64,000 nt of DNA, taken from assembly GCF_030268225.1 (NCBI RefSeq), contig NZ_BSQG01000003.1:220991-284990 (forward strand), in the 5' to 3' direction. This DNA comes from Nocardiopsis ansamitocini. Its GTDB lineage: Bacteria; Actinomycetota; Actinomycetes; Streptosporangiales; Streptosporangiaceae. Shown here in pieces: positions 8,081-16,078 of this stretch. The translations under genes and the position numbers were made by a program. A model generated the notes under the pieces. That model was not told where the DNA came from and did not search any database. It saw only the letters and a program-made list of their open reading frames with translations. Each line of letters begins with the position of its first letter. Within the stretch, counting starts at the first letter, position 1.

Positions 8081-9660
8081 GCTCCTGCCTCGTTTTCCGT
8101 GGCCGCGTCGTTGCCGTTCGCGGCCCGCGGGTCCAGCCCGGCACCGGTCATCGCCGAGCCGAGCTGTTCGGGGGTCACCGAACGTGGGTCGGCCTCGGCG
8201 ACCAGCCTTCCGCGCAGGATCACGTACAGGGTGTCGGACATTCCGATGAGTTCGTCCAGATCGGCGGAGATCAGCAGTACTGCGAGCCCCTGGGCGCGCG
8301 CGGCGCGCAGGTGGTCCCAGATGGCGGCCTGGGCACCCACGTCCACACCCCGGGTCGGGTGTGCGGCCACGACGACCTTGGGGGAGCCGCTCATCTCGCG
8401 GCCCACGATCAGCTTCTGCTGATTGCCTCCGCTGAGCGCGTCGGCCTGCACGTCGATCCCGGGGGTGCGCACGTCGAACTCCTCGACGATGCGCTGGGTG
8501 TCGGCGCGTGCTCCCGCACGGTCGATGAGTGGCCCCTTGGCGTTGGGGCGCTGGGTCTGGTGGCCGAGGACGCGATTCTCCCACAGCGGGGACTCCAACA
8601 ACAGCCCGTGGCGGTGCCGGTCCTCGGGGACGTAGCCGACCCCGGCCTCGCGGATGGCGCGGGTCTGCCAACCGGTGATGTCGGTACCGTCCAGGGTGAT
8701 GCGGCCCTTGGCGGCCGGGCGCATCCCCATGACGGCCTCGATCAGCTCGCTCTGGCCGTTGCCCTCGACCCCGGCGATGCCCACGATCTCCCCGGCGCGG
8801 ATGGCCAGGTTCACGCCGTCCACGACCGTGCGGTCCTGGGCCGACTCCACGGTGACGTCGGCCAGCTCCAGCACCACCCGGTCGGTGACGGTGGACTCGC
8901 GCAGCTCGGGGACGGGGAGCTGGCCGCCGACCATGAGGGTGGCCAGTTCGCGGGCGGTGGTGTTGGCCGGGTCCACCGTGGCCACGGTGGTGCCGCGCCG
9001 GATGACGGTGATGTCGTCGGCGACCGAGAGCACCTCGTCGAGCTTGTGCGAGATGAAGATGACGGTCAGCCCCTCCTGCTTGAGCTCGCGGAGGTTGTCG
9101 AAGAGTTCGTCGACCTCCTGCGGCACCAGGACGGCGGTGGGTTCGTCGAGGATGATGATGCGCGCGCCCCGGTAGAGGACCTTCAGGATCTCCACCCGTT
9201 GGCGGTCGCCGACACCCAGGTCCTCCATGAGGCGGCCGGGCTCGACACCGAGTCCGTACTGGGCCGACAGCCGGGTGATCGTGGCGCGGGCCTTGGCTCC
9301 GATGCCGTGGAGGTGCTCCGCGCCGAGGACGACGTTCTCCAGGACGGTGAGGTTGTCGGCGAGCATGAAGTGCTGGTGCACCATGCCGATGCCCTGCTTG
9401 ATGGCTTCCGACGGGGAGTTCAGCTGGACCGTGCTCCCGGCGATGGCGATGGTGCCCTCGTCGGGTTGGTGCATGCCGTACAGCGTCTTCATCAGCGTCG
9501 ACTTGCCTGCGCCGTTCTCACCCACGATGGCGTGCACTGTCCCCGCGCCGACGGCGATGTTGATGTCGTGGTTGGCCACGACGCCGGGAAACCGCTTGGT
9601 GATCCCGTGCAACTCGACGGCGGCGGGAGGTGCGGCCCCGTCGCCGGGATGCGTGCTCAT
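8077..9660 (-). CDS. Nucleoside ABC importer ATPase (two ABC domains)
   Basis: A 527-residue cytosolic ATPase with two fused ABC domains, as in ribose, galactose and nucleoside importers. Domain 1 has Walker A GENGAGKST (47-55), a degenerate signature LGVGDRQRVEIL and Walker B IIILDEPTAVL. Domain 2 has a degenerate Walker A (GVEGNGQSEL), the clear signature LSGGNQQKLIVGREM, and a Walker B in which VAAHPTRGVD replaces the usual acidic pair. One weak ATP site is normal for this family. AGGAGTCGG precedes the ATG. The substrate-binding lipoprotein gene lies 197 bases upstream, separated by a long hairpin. Confidence 0.93.
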   Translation of the reverse strand: MSTHPGDGAAPPAAVELHGITKRFPGVVANHDINIAVGAGTVHAIVGENGAGKSTLMKTLYGMHQPDEGTIAIAGSTVQLNSPSEAIKQGIGMVHQHFMLADNLTVLENVVLGAEHLHGIGAKARATITRLSAQYGLGVEPGRLMEDLGVGDRQRVEILKVLYRGARIIILDEPTAVLVPQEVDELFDNLRELKQEGLTVIFISHKLDEVLSVADDITVIRRGTTVATVDPANTTARELATLMVGGQLPVPELRESTVTDRVVLELADVTVESAQDRTVVDGVNLAIRAGEIVGIAGVEGNGQSELIEAVMGMRPAAKGRITLDGTDITGWQTRAIREAGVGYVPEDRHRHGLLLESPLWENRVLGHQTQRPNAKGPLIDRAGARADTQRIVEEFDVRTPGIDVQADALSGGNQQKLIVGREMSGSPKVVVAAHPTRGVDVGAQAAIWDHLRAARAQGLAVLLISADLDELIGMSDTLYVILRGRLVAEADPRSVTPEQLGSAMTGAGLDPRAANGNDAATENEAGA

Positions 9661-9780
9661 CCGACTCCTAGTTCGTCAAGGTGCGGCCGGCGGCCTTGTG
9701 AGCCGGTCCGGGCGCCGGCCGCCCGATGCGGATCCGCGTGGGCGGGGGACCGGTGCCGCCGCCCGGTGGGCAACGGCGAA

Positions 9781-9836
9781 GCGGCGTCCCGCTGCCGTGA
9801 GGGCACATTCCCCTCCACGGGCAGACGGGACGCCGC
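9781..9836 (-). other. Intercistronic stem-loop between binding protein and ATPase genes
   Basis: Inverted repeat with an uninterrupted 11-base arm pair (9781-9791 with 9826-9836), extended inward by about eight more bases with small bulges. There is no U-tract after it on the minus strand, so it may protect the upstream lipoprotein mRNA or partly attenuate transcription rather than stop it. Such hairpins often let the binding protein be made in excess over the membrane parts. Confidence 0.55.
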
Positions 9837-9857
9837 GATGGCGTCGACGCCGGTGGG

Positions 9858-10925
9858 TCAGGGGGCGGTCGGAACCGTGATCTCACCGTCGATGATCTGC
9901 TGCTTCAGCGCGTCGAGCTCCCCCTGGATGTCGGAGATCTCCTCGCTGTTGGACGTGGCGTAGTCCACGCCGCCGCTGGCGAGGTCGAAGCGCTGGATGC
10001 CGCCTTCGGCACTGCCGTCCACGATCCCGCTGACGAACTCGAACACCGCGGTGTCCACACCCTTGAGCGCGGAGGTGACGATGAACGGCTTCTGTGCGTC
10101 GGAGGCGCCCTCGTACTGGTCGCTGTCGACGCCGATGAACAGCTTGTCCTTGGCCTCGGCCGCGTTCAGCACGCCGTTGCCCGAGGCGCCGGCCGCGTGG
10201 TAGATGACGTCGGCGCCGGCGTCGTACTGGCCCTCGGCGGTGGCCTCACCGCGGGAGGGGTCCTGGAACCCGCCGAAGTCCGGGGGCTGGGTCAGGTAGG
10301 CGACCTCGATCGTGATGTCGGGGTTGATCTCCTGGGCGCCGGCGGCGTAGCCGGCCTCGAACTTCTTGATCAGCGGGGTCTCGACGCCGCCGATGAAGCC
10401 GATGTGGTCCTCTTCGCTCTTGAGTGCGGCGGCCGCGCCGGCGAGGAAGGACGCCTGCTCCTCGGTGAAGACCAGGCTGGTGACGTTGTCGATGTCCTCG
10501 ATCTCGGAGTCGACGATCGCGAACTGCACGTCGGGGAACTCCGGGGCGACGGCGCGCACGGGCGCGTCGTAGGCGAAACCGACGGCGATGACGACGTTGT
10601 AGCCCTCTTCGGCCATGAGCGCCAGACGCTCTTCCTTGGCCGACTCGGGCTCGCCGTCGGTGGGCTCGAGGTCCTGGGCGTCGGTGATGCCCAGTTCGTC
10701 CTTGACCCGCTCCAGGCCGCGGTAGGCGGAGTCGTTGAAGGACTTGTCGCCCTTGCCGCCGATGTCGTAGGCCAGGCCCACGCGGATGTCGGACTCGGCC
10801 GTGGCACCGTCTCCGCCGGCGGTGCCCTCGTCAGTGCCGCTTCCGCTGTCACAGGCAGTCATCGCCAGGGCCAAGACCCCGGCTGCCGCCATCGCACCGA
10901 GACGGGCGACTGTGTTGCGCTTCAC
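9858..10925 (-). CDS. BMP-family nucleoside-binding lipoprotein
   Basis: The extracytoplasmic receptor of the nucleoside importer, 355 residues. The N-terminus is a lipoprotein signal with lipobox LAMTAC (Cys near 25), followed by a Gly/Ser/Asp-rich linker. The mature part has the BMP/PnrA features GLAYDIGGKGDKSFND at its start and GVDSDQYEG in the second lobe. The GTG start follows GGGGAGGAAGC. Family members bind purine nucleosides, which agrees with the phosphorylase and deaminase genes nearby. A perfect 8+8-base palindrome and a candidate promoter lie upstream. Confidence 0.92.
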   Translation of the reverse strand: MKRNTVARLGAMAAAGVLALAMTACDSGSGTDEGTAGGDGATAESDIRVGLAYDIGGKGDKSFNDSAYRGLERVKDELGITDAQDLEPTDGEPESAKEERLALMAEEGYNVVIAVGFAYDAPVRAVAPEFPDVQFAIVDSEIEDIDNVTSLVFTEEQASFLAGAAAALKSEEDHIGFIGGVETPLIKKFEAGYAAGAQEINPDITIEVAYLTQPPDFGGFQDPSRGEATAEGQYDAGADVIYHAAGASGNGVLNAAEAKDKLFIGVDSDQYEGASDAQKPFIVTSALKGVDTAVFEFVSGIVDGSAEGGIQRFDLASGGVDYATSNSEEISDIQGELDALKQQIIDGEITVPTAP

Positions 10926-10951
10926 GCTTCCTCCCCTTCGAGCCCGTGACC

Positions 10952-10970
10952 GGTTCGCGATGCGCGAACC
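10952..10970. promoter_or_regulatory. Perfect 19-bp palindrome in the importer leader
   Basis: GGTTCGCG-ATG-CGCGAACC, a perfect palindrome with a three-base centre, lies 27 bases upstream of the lipoprotein GTG and just above its ribosome site. It could be a repressor operator or an mRNA leader hairpin. Its symmetry and position downstream of a plausible -10 favour a repressor site, perhaps for nucleoside-responsive control. Confidence 0.5.
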
Positions 10971-10988
10971 GCCGGGTTATGCAGCCGG

Positions 10989-11017
10989 ACACTATCCGTT
11001 TGTGCAAATGCCACCAA
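10989..11017 (-). promoter_or_regulatory. Candidate promoter of the nucleoside importer operon
   Basis: On the minus strand, TTGGTG and TAGTGT are separated by 17 bases, a fair match to the vegetative actinomycete consensus TTGACN-N17-TANNNT. It lies about 65 bases upstream of the lipoprotein GTG, with the perfect palindrome in between. Confidence 0.4.
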
Positions 11018-11336
11018 TCGCCACAGGTGGGTTGTTATGAAGGCGAGAGCGGAGTGAAACGGACGTTACCAATGAGTTGTCGTCCAGCTCACATTTCGGC
11101 CTTCATGGCAGGTGGCGGGGGTGGCCGCAACGGCAATTATTGCCAAAGGGGGGATGTGTCCAGGTCGGCGCTCGGGGTGATTAGAAACACCCCATATCGC
11201 CACAGTTCGGACATGGGGCCTCGGGGTGGCCACCGAGGAGGCCCCGGGCGGGCCGTGCCGGGGGCTCGGCGACGCGCCCGCGGACTGGTCACTCAGGGTG
11301 ACCAAAGTCGAAGCGTCCGGGAGCTGCGAAGCGTTG

Positions 11337-12122
11337 CTACCCGGTGTAGTCGGCAGCGGTGCCCGCTCCCCGATCCGGACGATCCAGGAACGCCACCGCG
11401 GCCCGTTTGAACGATTGTGCCGACACGGCTGTGCGGTGGTCGCGCCGGGGCACCCGTAGCAGCTCCGCCCCTGCAAGATCCGCCGCCAACCCCTCCGCCC
11501 CCGCGGCGATCGGATCGAGCTCCCCGGCCACCAGCAGCACGGGGACGTCCGCCGGGGCGGGGACGGGACGGTAGGGCTCTCGCGCCTGCCCCTTGGCGCA
11601 GGCAGCCAGGGCCGTGGGGTCCGCACCGGGCAGGGCGGCCGCCGCGGCGAACACCGCGGCGAAGGGCCCCGCGTCCTCTCCGCCCAGCCGGTCGGGGTCC
11701 GTCCCGGCGAAGGCGTCCTCGGGGCCGAAGCCGCCCAGCACGATCCTGCGGACCGACGCGGGGTGGTCCACCGCCAGCTGCCAGGCCAGCCGGGAGCCCA
11801 TCGAATACGCCACGACGTCGGCGGGTCCGTCGCCCGACTCGGCCAGTACCCGCGCCAGCAGGTCGCCGAGCGATCCGGGGGAGTAGTGGGAAGGGACGTG
11901 GGGCTTGGGGGAGCGGCCGTGCCCGGGCAGATCCACTCCGACGAACCGGCGCCCCGTACCTTCCAGCGCCGTCGTCCACCCGGTGCGCACCCAGTTGGCC
12001 GCGAAGTCGGAGCCGAATCCGTGCACCAGCAGCACCGTCGGGGCACTCGGCGCGGTGGCACCGCCCACGGTGTAGCGCAGGAGGGGAGCCCCGGTCGCGG
12101 GGTCGAGCAGTGTCCGGTCCAT
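11337..12122 (-). CDS. Alpha/beta hydrolase, likely catalytic half of a split AcoC-type E2
   Basis: A 261-residue alpha/beta-hydrolase-fold protein. Visible are the oxyanion strand LLVHGFGSD (32-39), DLPGHG (64-69), the nucleophile elbow AYSMGS with Ser107, an acidic loop GELDPIAAGAEGL and a C-terminal RRDHRTAV with the catalytic His. GAGG precedes the ATG. It is the last gene of the 2-oxoacid dehydrogenase operon and directly follows a lipoyl-domain-only gene. In acetoin dehydrogenase systems of the AcoC type, a lipoyl domain is fused to exactly such a hydrolase domain, which serves as the acyltransferase. This gene plus its neighbour add up to that protein in two pieces. A free hydrolase role cannot be excluded. 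Confidence 0.8.
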   Translation of the reverse strand: MDRTLLDPATGAPLLRYTVGGATAPSAPTVLLVHGFGSDFAANWVRTGWTTALEGTGRRFVGVDLPGHGRSPKPHVPSHYSPGSLGDLLARVLAESGDGPADVVAYSMGSRLAWQLAVDHPASVRRIVLGGFGPEDAFAGTDPDRLGGEDAGPFAAVFAAAAALPGADPTALAACAKGQAREPYRPVPAPADVPVLLVAGELDPIAAGAEGLAADLAGAELLRVPRRDHRTAVSAQSFKRAAVAFLDRPDRGAGTAADYTG

Positions 12123-12156
12123 GCAGATCCTCACGGGCGGGGCGGGCGGGGGCGGT

Positions 12157-12501
12157 TCACTCGGACGGCGGTCGCAGACGGACCCGGCGGGTGGGTCGTT
12201 CCTCGGTCGGGACGGTCCCCACGATCCCCGCGGATGCCTCGACCTCGAAGGTGACCAGTGCGGCGCCCACCGCCAGCACCTCCCCCTCCGCGGCGTGCAG
12301 CCTGGCGACGGTCCCGCTGTGCGGCGAGGGGATCTCCACCGCGGACTTGCTGGTCTCCAGCTCCACCAGGGGCTGGTTGCGCTCGATGTGCTCGCCGGCG
12401 CGCACCAGCCATTCCAGGACGGTGGCCTCGACCAGCCCCTCACCGAGATCGGGAAGGGCGAACGTGCGCTCCGCGCCGCCGGGACCCGCGGTTTCGCTCA
12501 T
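12157..12501 (-). CDS. Stand-alone lipoyl-domain protein (E2 lipoyl carrier)
   Basis: A 114-residue protein consisting of one biotinyl/lipoyl domain: DLGEGLVEATVLEW at 18-31 and the lipoylation site ETSKSAVEIPSP at 49-60, with Lys52 the expected modified residue. The last 25 residues are an Arg/Pro-rich tail. The E1/E3-binding domain and the CoA-acyltransferase domain of a normal E2 (400-500 residues) are absent. AAGGAGTCCCG precedes the ATG, and it follows E1 beta after 46 bases. The hydrolase gene begins 34 bases after its stop, in a different frame and with its own ribosome site, so this reads as a split gene rather than a simple frameshift. Confidence 0.9.
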   Translation of the reverse strand: MSETAGPGGAERTFALPDLGEGLVEATVLEWLVRAGEHIERNQPLVELETSKSAVEIPSPHSGTVARLHAAEGEVLAVGAALVTFEVEASAGIVGTVPTEERPTRRVRLRPPSE

Positions 12502-12547
12502 CGGGACTCCTTGTCGTCACTAACAGGTGGGGCCGACCGGGTCGTGC

Positions 12548-13564
12548 TCAGAACTCCAGCGTGCGCTGGACCGCGAGCAGGACCCGATCGGCGTTGGGCA
12601 GGTACTGCGGTTCCAGCGGCCCCGCCGGATAGGGCACGTCGAACCCGGTGACCCGCTGCACGGGTGCACGCAGGTCCCGGAAGGCGTGCTCCTGGACCAG
12701 GGCCGCGATCTCCCCGCCGAGGCCGGCGGTCAAGGGCGCCTCGTGCACCACGACGACCCGCCCGGTACGCCGCACCGACGCGGTCAGTCCCGCGGTGTCG
12801 ATCGGCTTCAACCAGCGGAGGTCCAGCACCTCCAGTTCCACCCCGTCCTCCGCGGCGAACTCGGCCACCCGCAGGCAGTGGTGCACCATCGCCCCCCACG
12901 CCACCAGCGTGGCGTGGCGCCCCTCGCGCACCACCCGGCTCGCCCCGATCGGCAGGTCGGGTTCGGTCAGCGCGCCGGGGGAGCGATTCCAGTAACGGGC
13001 CTTGGGCTCCAGGTAGACCACCGGATCGTCGGCACGCACCGACTGCAACAGCAGCCGGTAGGCATCGGCGGGGTCCGAGGGCGAACACACCTTCAACCCG
13101 GGGACGTGCGCGAACAGGGCCTCCAGGCTCTCACCGTGGTGCTCGGGGGCCTGGATGCCGCCGAAACTGGGCAGGCGCAGGGTGATCGGCATCGGCGCGG
13201 CCCCCCTGGAGCGGTAGTGCATGCGCGCCACCTGGTTGACGATCTGATCGACCGCCGGGTAGGCGAACCCGTCGAACTGCAGTTCCGGGACGGGGCGCCA
13301 GCCGTTCATGGCCAGGCCGACGGCCAGCCCGACGATGCCTGACTCCGCCAACGGGGTGTCGAAAACACGCTGGTCGCCGAACTCCGCCTGGAGACCGTCG
13401 GTCACCCGGAAGACGCCGCCGAGCCGTCCGACGTCCTCGCCGAAGACGAGCGTCGCGGGGTCCTCGGCGAGAAGAGTGCGCAGCGCCGCGTTGATGGCCT
13501 GCTGCATGGAGTGTTCGGAAGCGGTCGCGTCTGCTGACGCGGGGGTGGTCGCGAGCTCGGTCAT
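12548..13564 (-). CDS. 2-oxoacid dehydrogenase E1 beta subunit
   Basis: Second subunit of the thiamine-diphosphate-dependent E1 that decarboxylates a 2-oxoacid and passes the acyl group to a lipoyl domain. The 338-residue protein has LVFGEDVGRLGGVFRVTDGL (TDP-binding, near 38-57), FDTPLAESGIVGLAVGLA and LRLPSFGGIQAPEHHGESLE, all typical of PdhB/BkdB/AcoB. A GAGAGGG site lies before the ATG. It lies 73 bases after E1 alpha. Sequence alone does not separate pyruvate, branched-chain and acetoin enzymes. Confidence 0.9.
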   Translation of the reverse strand: MTELATTPASADATASEHSMQQAINAALRTLLAEDPATLVFGEDVGRLGGVFRVTDGLQAEFGDQRVFDTPLAESGIVGLAVGLAMNGWRPVPELQFDGFAYPAVDQIVNQVARMHYRSRGAAPMPITLRLPSFGGIQAPEHHGESLEALFAHVPGLKVCSPSDPADAYRLLLQSVRADDPVVYLEPKARYWNRSPGALTEPDLPIGASRVVREGRHATLVAWGAMVHHCLRVAEFAAEDGVELEVLDLRWLKPIDTAGLTASVRRTGRVVVVHEAPLTAGLGGEIAALVQEHAFRDLRAPVQRVTGFDVPYPAGPLEPQYLPNADRVLLAVQRTLEF

Positions 13565-13637
13565 GACACGCTGCCCTCTCTGGCCGGGGAGTTCGGGCTT
13601 GCCGGGGCTGGGGGACGGTTCCGTCCAGAAACGGGGG

Positions 13638-14675
13638 TCATTGCTCGACCTCGTCGCGCCAGACCCGGTGCTGGCGGCGCAGCTCCTCGGTGGGCTCGCG
13701 GTAGACGTGGGCGAACATGTCCGAGCCATCGGGGGGCGGCAGTACGCTCACCTCGTCGCGGACGCGCACGCACTCCGCGCGCACCCGGTCCTCCACATCG
13801 GTGAAGAAGTCGGCGTTGGCGTGTTTGTCCCGTTCCAGGGCGCGTCGCATCAGGAGCAGCGGATCGCGTTCGCGCCAGCGCAGTTCCTCGGCCGGATCGC
13901 GATAGCGACCGGCGTCATCGGAGGTGGAGTGCGGATTGACCCGGTAGGTCAGCGCCTCGATCACGGTGGGACCGCCACCGGCGCGGGCGCGTTCCAGCGC
14001 TGCCCGGGTCGCCTCGAACACCGCGACCACGTCCTGGCCGTCCACGGTGACCCCGGGCATCCCGTATCCGGCACCGCGCGCCGCTATGGAGCCGCCGGCC
14101 ACCTGGGCGGAGTTGGGCACCGACAGTGCCCACTGGTTGTTCTGGCAGAAGAAGACCACCGGGGAGCCGAAGACCCCCGCGAAGTTCATCGCCTCGTGGA
14201 CGTCGCCCTCGGAGCTGGCGCCGTCACCGAAGTAGGCGATCGCGCAACCGGGGCCGCCGCGCAGCCGTTCGCCCAGCGCCCAGCCCACCGCGTGGGGGAC
14301 GGGGCCGCCCACGACGGCGTTGAGGCAGGAGAACCGCGAGGCGATCGGGTCGTAGAGCCCGCCGTGCCACAGGGCACGGTGGCTGGCCAGATAGCCGACC
14401 AGGTCCACGCCCATCGTGACGGCCACGGCCAGCTCGCGATAGGTGGGGAAGGCGAAATCGTGTTCGGGGTCCAGGGCTGCGGCGCTGCCGACCTGCGCGG
14501 CTTCCTGCCCGTGCAGCGATACGTAGGCGGGGAATACGCCCTGGCGCTGGAGGGCGATCGCTTCGCCGTCCAGCATCCGTGCGGCGAGCATGTGGCGATA
14601 GAGCGTGCGCAACGTTTCGGGTGCCAGCGTTCCCGCACCGGTTTCGATGCCCTGCGCGGTCTTCTCGGCGTGCAT
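13638..14675 (-). CDS. 2-oxoacid dehydrogenase E1 alpha subunit
   Basis: First gene of the dehydrogenase operon, 345 residues. The thiamine diphosphate motif is GDGASSEGDVHEAMNFAG... ending with the NN pair (GDG at 150-152, NN at 179-180), and the phosphorylation-loop region HSTSDDAGRYR is present. The ATG follows GGGAG at proper spacing; an earlier in-frame start has no ribosome site. No E3 (lipoamide dehydrogenase) gene is in the window, so one must be supplied from elsewhere. The divergent Lrp/AsnC gene beyond an 800-base gap is the likely regulator, as in branched-chain dehydrogenase operons. Confidence 0.9.
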   Translation of the reverse strand: MHAEKTAQGIETGAGTLAPETLRTLYRHMLAARMLDGEAIALQRQGVFPAYVSLHGQEAAQVGSAAALDPEHDFAFPTYRELAVAVTMGVDLVGYLASHRALWHGGLYDPIASRFSCLNAVVGGPVPHAVGWALGERLRGGPGCAIAYFGDGASSEGDVHEAMNFAGVFGSPVVFFCQNNQWALSVPNSAQVAGGSIAARGAGYGMPGVTVDGQDVVAVFEATRAALERARAGGGPTVIEALTYRVNPHSTSDDAGRYRDPAEELRWRERDPLLLMRRALERDKHANADFFTDVEDRVRAECVRVRDEVSVLPPPDGSDMFAHVYREPTEELRRQHRVWRDEVEQ

Positions 14676-15479
14676 GTCGGGCGACTCCCTCGTGACCGGG
14701 GCGAGACGAGCTCTGGTCCGGCGTTGCCGGTATGCATCAGTGTGCGGAAGAGTTGACACTTTCGCTAGATTGCGACCAGGAGTCGATACGTAAAGTTCCT
14801 ATCTGCTGATTTTCGTTCTTAAATGTCTAAAATATTGGGGAGTGCTGGCGGGTAAACGCAACACTCTGCTCACCCCTTGGCCAACCGTCGAGATCGGGGG
14901 TGCAGAGGGGGATGGGGAGGGGGTCGGTCGCCGGGAGGAAAATGCTGCCAGTTCGATTCGACCGACAGGCGGCGGGCGGATCCGTGTGACGAATAAAGGG
15001 TGCGCCGAAAATCGCCCCCCGCTGGCGTGAGGGTGAATAAAAATTGCTGGAACTGTGGTGGGTTGAACGAGGGGGATGCCTCTGTTTCGCGAGTGTAAAG
15101 AAAAAAGGTCGGCCTTTTCGGGAGCTGCCGATCGGGTCTGTGGTGCCGCTGTCGCCCCGTGCGCCCGGAGGGGGACATGGTTCTGTCGGGCCAGGCCATG
15201 GCGGGAGTCGGCCGTCAAGGGTGGTCGACTCCCGTCGGGGCCGATCGCGGGCGGGGCAGAAAATCCGGATGCCCGCCGAAAGAATGAGTACGGTGCGTCA
15301 CTTTCCGATTCGGGAGAGTGGTGGAACGGTTGTGTGCGGGCGCGTCGGCGGTGTGCCCTGTTTTTGTCGGGAAAGCGCTTCATAATGATTTTTCGTCTCG
15401 GCAATTGAGAAGCAAATAGACGCAGCATCAATAATTCTGATATTTCATTACGAGACATCTAGCGGCTTGGAGCGCGGAC
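14676..15479. other. Long AT-richer intergenic region between E1 alpha and the Lrp gene
   Basis: About 800 bases separate the divergent E1 alpha and lrp-type starts, far more than two promoters need, and base composition is clearly more AT-rich than the genes (for example 14790-14840 and 15380-15460). A short AAAAGG-TCGG-CCTTTT stem lies at 15103-15118. An open frame of about 219 codons on the minus strand here has Arg/Pro/Ser-rich composition with no ribosome site and is not credible. I see no gene. Confidence 0.5.
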
Positions 15480-15965
15480 ATGGCCAACGGCGAGCAGCAA
15501 CGTCCGGGGCGGCTTCCCGACGCCACCGACACCACCATCATCGGCGCGCTCGCCGATGACGCCCGGACCGGCATCACCGAGGTCGCCGCCATGGCGAACG
15601 TCTCCCGGGCCACGGCCTACAACCGGATCAAACGGCTCACCGACGACGGGGTGATCCGCGGATACTCGGTGGTCACCGACCACGTGAAGATGGGTCTGGG
15701 CGTCACCGCCCTGGTGCTGATCTCGGGCAGTCAGCCCGACTGGCGCGCCAACCGGGAGGTGCTCTCGTCCTACCCGGAGGTCGAGTACTGCTGGTACGTG
15801 GTCGGTTCCGCCGATATCGTGTTGCTCGTCCGGGTCGCCGACACCCATCAGCTCCGCGATCTCATTCTCACCCGGCTCCAGGCGCTCCCCGGTGTGACGG
15901 CCACCCAGACCCTGACGGTCATCGACGAGGTCGTCCACCGCCCGGTGGTCCGGCCCCCGGAGTAG
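15480..15965 (+). CDS. Lrp/AsnC-family transcriptional regulator
   Basis: A 161-residue feast/famine regulator. The N-terminal helix-turn-helix covers about 18-65 (DATDTTIIGALADDARTGIT... VSRATAYNRIKRLTDDGVI), followed by a RAM ligand-binding domain containing YPEVEYCWYVVGSADIVLLV. GGAG lies eight bases before the ATG. It is divergent from the 2-oxoacid dehydrogenase operon, and regulators of this type control branched-chain keto-acid dehydrogenase genes in other bacteria, so it probably senses an amino acid or keto acid and controls that operon. Confidence 0.88.
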   Translation: MANGEQQRPGRLPDATDTTIIGALADDARTGITEVAAMANVSRATAYNRIKRLTDDGVIRGYSVVTDHVKMGLGVTALVLISGSQPDWRANREVLSSYPEVEYCWYVVGSADIVLLVRVADTHQLRDLILTRLQALPGVTATQTLTVIDEVVHRPVVRPPE

Positions 15966-16078
15966 TCCGAGCCCGCCGGCGGCGGTCGCCGTCCGAAGTT
16001 CCGGCGCTCCGGGCGGTCCGCGATAAAAACCGGCACGCATGCTTGTTTTGTCGGACGCGCCGTGTCACCCTCGTGCCC

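Larger units (their letters stand above)
10926..11336. other. Intergenic region with hairpins and importer promoter
   Basis: About 410 bases between the lipoprotein start and the end of the alpha/beta hydrolase gene, both on the minus strand. Beyond the promoter and palindrome listed separately, two stem-loops follow the hydrolase gene: 11286-11304 (TGGTCAC...GTGACCA) and 11215-11245 (ten-base arms with one bulge). Neither is followed by a U-tract, but they are the only candidates to end the dehydrogenase operon. I see no gene here. Confidence 0.5.

Noticed and set aside
12120-12160. Possible frameshift joining the lipoyl and hydrolase frames
   Set aside because: Both have proper stops/starts and a GAGG ribosome site lies before the hydrolase ATG; a split gene is simpler, though read-level checking is worthwhile.
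14799-15458. A 219-codon open frame on the minus strand between E1 alpha and the Lrp gene
   Set aside because: Arg/Pro/Ser-rich string with no motif, no ribosome site and AT-rich context; likely non-coding.
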